Shown: positions 62,783 through 64,000 of the stretch, piece by piece
Position numbering within the stretch: the first letter of the stretch is position 1
Layout of the letters: each line of letters begins with the position of its first letter
Source: an uncultured Alphaproteobacteria bacterium
GTDB lineage: Bacteria; Pseudomonadota; Alphaproteobacteria; Rhizobiales; Ancalomicrobiaceae
Assembly: GCA_937864925.1 (NCBI GenBank)
Contig: CALMFH010000155.1
Span: forward strand, 1 to 64,000
Direction of reading: 5' to 3'
Length of the DNA: 64,000 bases
Program-made: the position numbers and the translations under genes
The notes under the pieces: generated by a model
Databases searched by the model: none
What the model was told of the DNA's origin: nothing
What the model saw: only the letters and a program-made list of their open reading frames with translations

Positions 62783-64000
62783 TCACTTCGCTCCGTTCGG
62801 GGCCACCACGCGCCAGGCGAAGTCGAAGACGCCGGCGGCGCCGAGATTGGTCGGCGCGGCGGCCGAGCGGGTTCCGCCCGGCGCGAAGGCACTCGTCTCG
62901 AGGAAGCGACGGAAGGGGTCGGGTGCCGACGACGTGGCGGTGGAACGGGTGGTCGGTGCGACCTGCGCGAGGTAGCGGAAGTCGGCGGGAAGCGCGGTGC
63001 GGCCCTCGACTTCGACGGTGACGAAGAGCAGGCGCTCGCGGCCGATCGGAAGGGGCGCGCGGTTGCGTTGGCTCCAGGTGACGATGCGCAGCGGCACCAG
63101 ACGGCCGGGCAGGCCCGGTTCGAGCCTCAGGCCTTCCGGTGGTCCCATGTAGGCGATGCCACCGGCGCCGTCGACATAGAGCGGGGTCACGTCGATCGGC
63201 TTCGATCCGGTGTCGGTGAGGCGGAAGTAGAGCGCGTCGCAATGGCCGAGATCGGGGGCGGTGTCACCGATCGGCTCGGCCGTCTCGGGGAGCCGGTCGA
63301 GTTGCAGCGCCGGGCAGGGGCGATCGTCGGGAGCGAGTGCGGCCGGGCCTGCGGTGCCGGCATCGCGCACCACGAAGGCTTCGATCTTCAACGATGCGGC
63401 GACCGGACCGGCGCCGACGAGGCCGGCGATGCGGCTGAGATTGCGCGCCTTGGCGAAGGCGGCGAGCGCGCGCTTCACCAGAGCGGCGGTCTCCGCCGGG
63501 GTGGATGCGGTGAGCGGCAGCGACGGGGTCCGGTCACGGCCGGTGGTGACCAGTTCGGCGCCTTCGCTCGTCAGCCACAGGCGCCCGGCGACGACGTGCA
63601 GGCGCAGGTCGGCCGGTTCGCCGGCGCCGACGAGTTGGATGATCGTCTCGGGTTCGGCGGCGAGTGCGTCGAGGGCGGCGAGGAGCGCCGGGGCGGCCGC
63701 GTCTTCGCTCGCCGGCGGGCGGGCGACGGTGAGGCGCAGGTCGGCGTTGCGTTCGACCAGGGTGGCGAGGAGGCTCTCGCGCGCCAGCGCCGGGTCGAAG
63801 CGCATACCGCCGCGCTCGATCGGTTCGAGCCAGGCGCGGGCGGTCCCCGCTTCGCTGACGCGGGCGTAGGCGCGGGGTGTGTCGGGGGCGTCGGCGGTCG
63901 CCAGTGCGACGATCGCGCCGGCGCCGAGGCCATCGACGATGCCGCCGCCGACCCTGAGGGTCGAGCCGTCCGCCGTGACCGGCCAGCGCAGCCCTCCGGC
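62783..64000 (-). CDS. C-terminal part of a probable caspase-family protein (5' end outside window)
   Basis: The frame is open from the right edge for 405 codons to a stop at 62783, so the gene continues beyond the window. The visible part has Val/Ala-rich beta-strand segments near its left end in protein order (VGGGIVDGLGAGAIVALA), then segments such as ALYFRLTDTGSKPIDVTPLYVD and GIAYMGPPEGLRLEPG. These resemble the C-terminal beta domains attached to bacterial peptidase C14 proteins. The caspase domain itself is not in view, so the name is tentative. It ends nine bases from the convergent kinase stop. Confidence 0.5.
   Translation of the reverse strand, partial: AGGLRWPVTADGSTLRVGGGIVDGLGAGAIVALATADAPDTPRAYARVSEAGTARAWLEPIERGGMRFDPALARESLLATLVERNADLRLTVARPPASEDAAAPALLAALDALAAEPETIIQLVGAGEPADLRLHVVAGRLWLTSEGAELVTTGRDRTPSLPLTASTPAETAALVKRALAAFAKARNLSRIAGLVGAGPVAASLKIEAFVVRDAGTAGPAALAPDDRPCPALQLDRLPETAEPIGDTAPDLGHCDALYFRLTDTGSKPIDVTPLYVDGAGGIAYMGPPEGLRLEPGLPGRLVPLRIVTWSQRNRAPLPIGRERLLFVTVEVEGRTALPADFRYLAQVAPTTRSTATSSAPDPFRRFLETSAFAPGGTRSAAAPTNLGAAGVFDFAWRVVAPNGAK

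Overview
The window is GC-rich DNA from an alphaproteobacterium, most likely of the order Hyphomicrobiales (Rhizobiales). The order is inferred from codon usage, from a dispersed palindromic repeat at about 42.9-43.1 kb of the kind seen in that group, and from the mixture of LigAB aromatic catabolism, HAAT and TRAP transporters. The genus cannot be fixed from the sequence. No rRNA, tRNA, CRISPR array or transposase was found.

Region 1 (1-11.4 kb, + strand) is a nitrous oxide reduction cluster of the clade II (atypical) type. It runs nosZ (3' part only), two diheme cytochromes c, nosB, nosD, nosG, nosH, nosF, nosL, nosY, then a MenA-like prenyltransferase and a TlpA-like thioredoxin. No nosR is present. 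Region 2 (11.4-23.2 kb, - strand) faces it and is a cytochrome cd1 nitrite reductase and heme d1 operon. In transcription order it reads nirS, a NirT tetraheme protein fused to a second heme domain, a cupredoxin, nirC, nirF, a fused nirDL, nirG, nirH, nirJ, nirN, a SCO copper chaperone and a UbiE/MenG methyltransferase. A good FNR/DNR-type box lies before nirS. Together these regions encode reduction of nitrite to NO and of N2O to N2 with much of their cofactor assembly; no NO reductase is in the window.

Region 3 (23.3-28 kb) holds two small proteins, an aromatic aminotransferase, and a membrane-anchored octaheme tetrathionate-reductase-like cytochrome with a cytochrome b partner. Region 4 (28-50.3 kb) is an aromatic catabolism block: a class I P450 with its ferredoxin and ferredoxin reductase, a divergent PobR-like regulator, and the protocatechuate 4,5-cleavage pathway (two ligAB pairs, ligC, ligI, galB-type hydratase, ligK-type aldolase). 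It also has a LysR regulator with two HTH domains, a branched-chain-type ABC importer, and a GntR-controlled TRAP importer. A low-GC gene of unknown function (about 32.4-33.1 kb) is inserted here.

Region 5 (50.4-64 kb) combines a 1278-residue caspase/Sel1 protein with a GDYXXLXY/DUF4401/DUF2157 membrane module, a pair of paralogous secreted proteins and a two-PDZ trypsin-like protease. It continues with a two-component system and the C-terminal part of what looks like a second caspase-family protein running off the right edge. This last region is the best candidate for an undescribed envelope or proteolytic signalling system.
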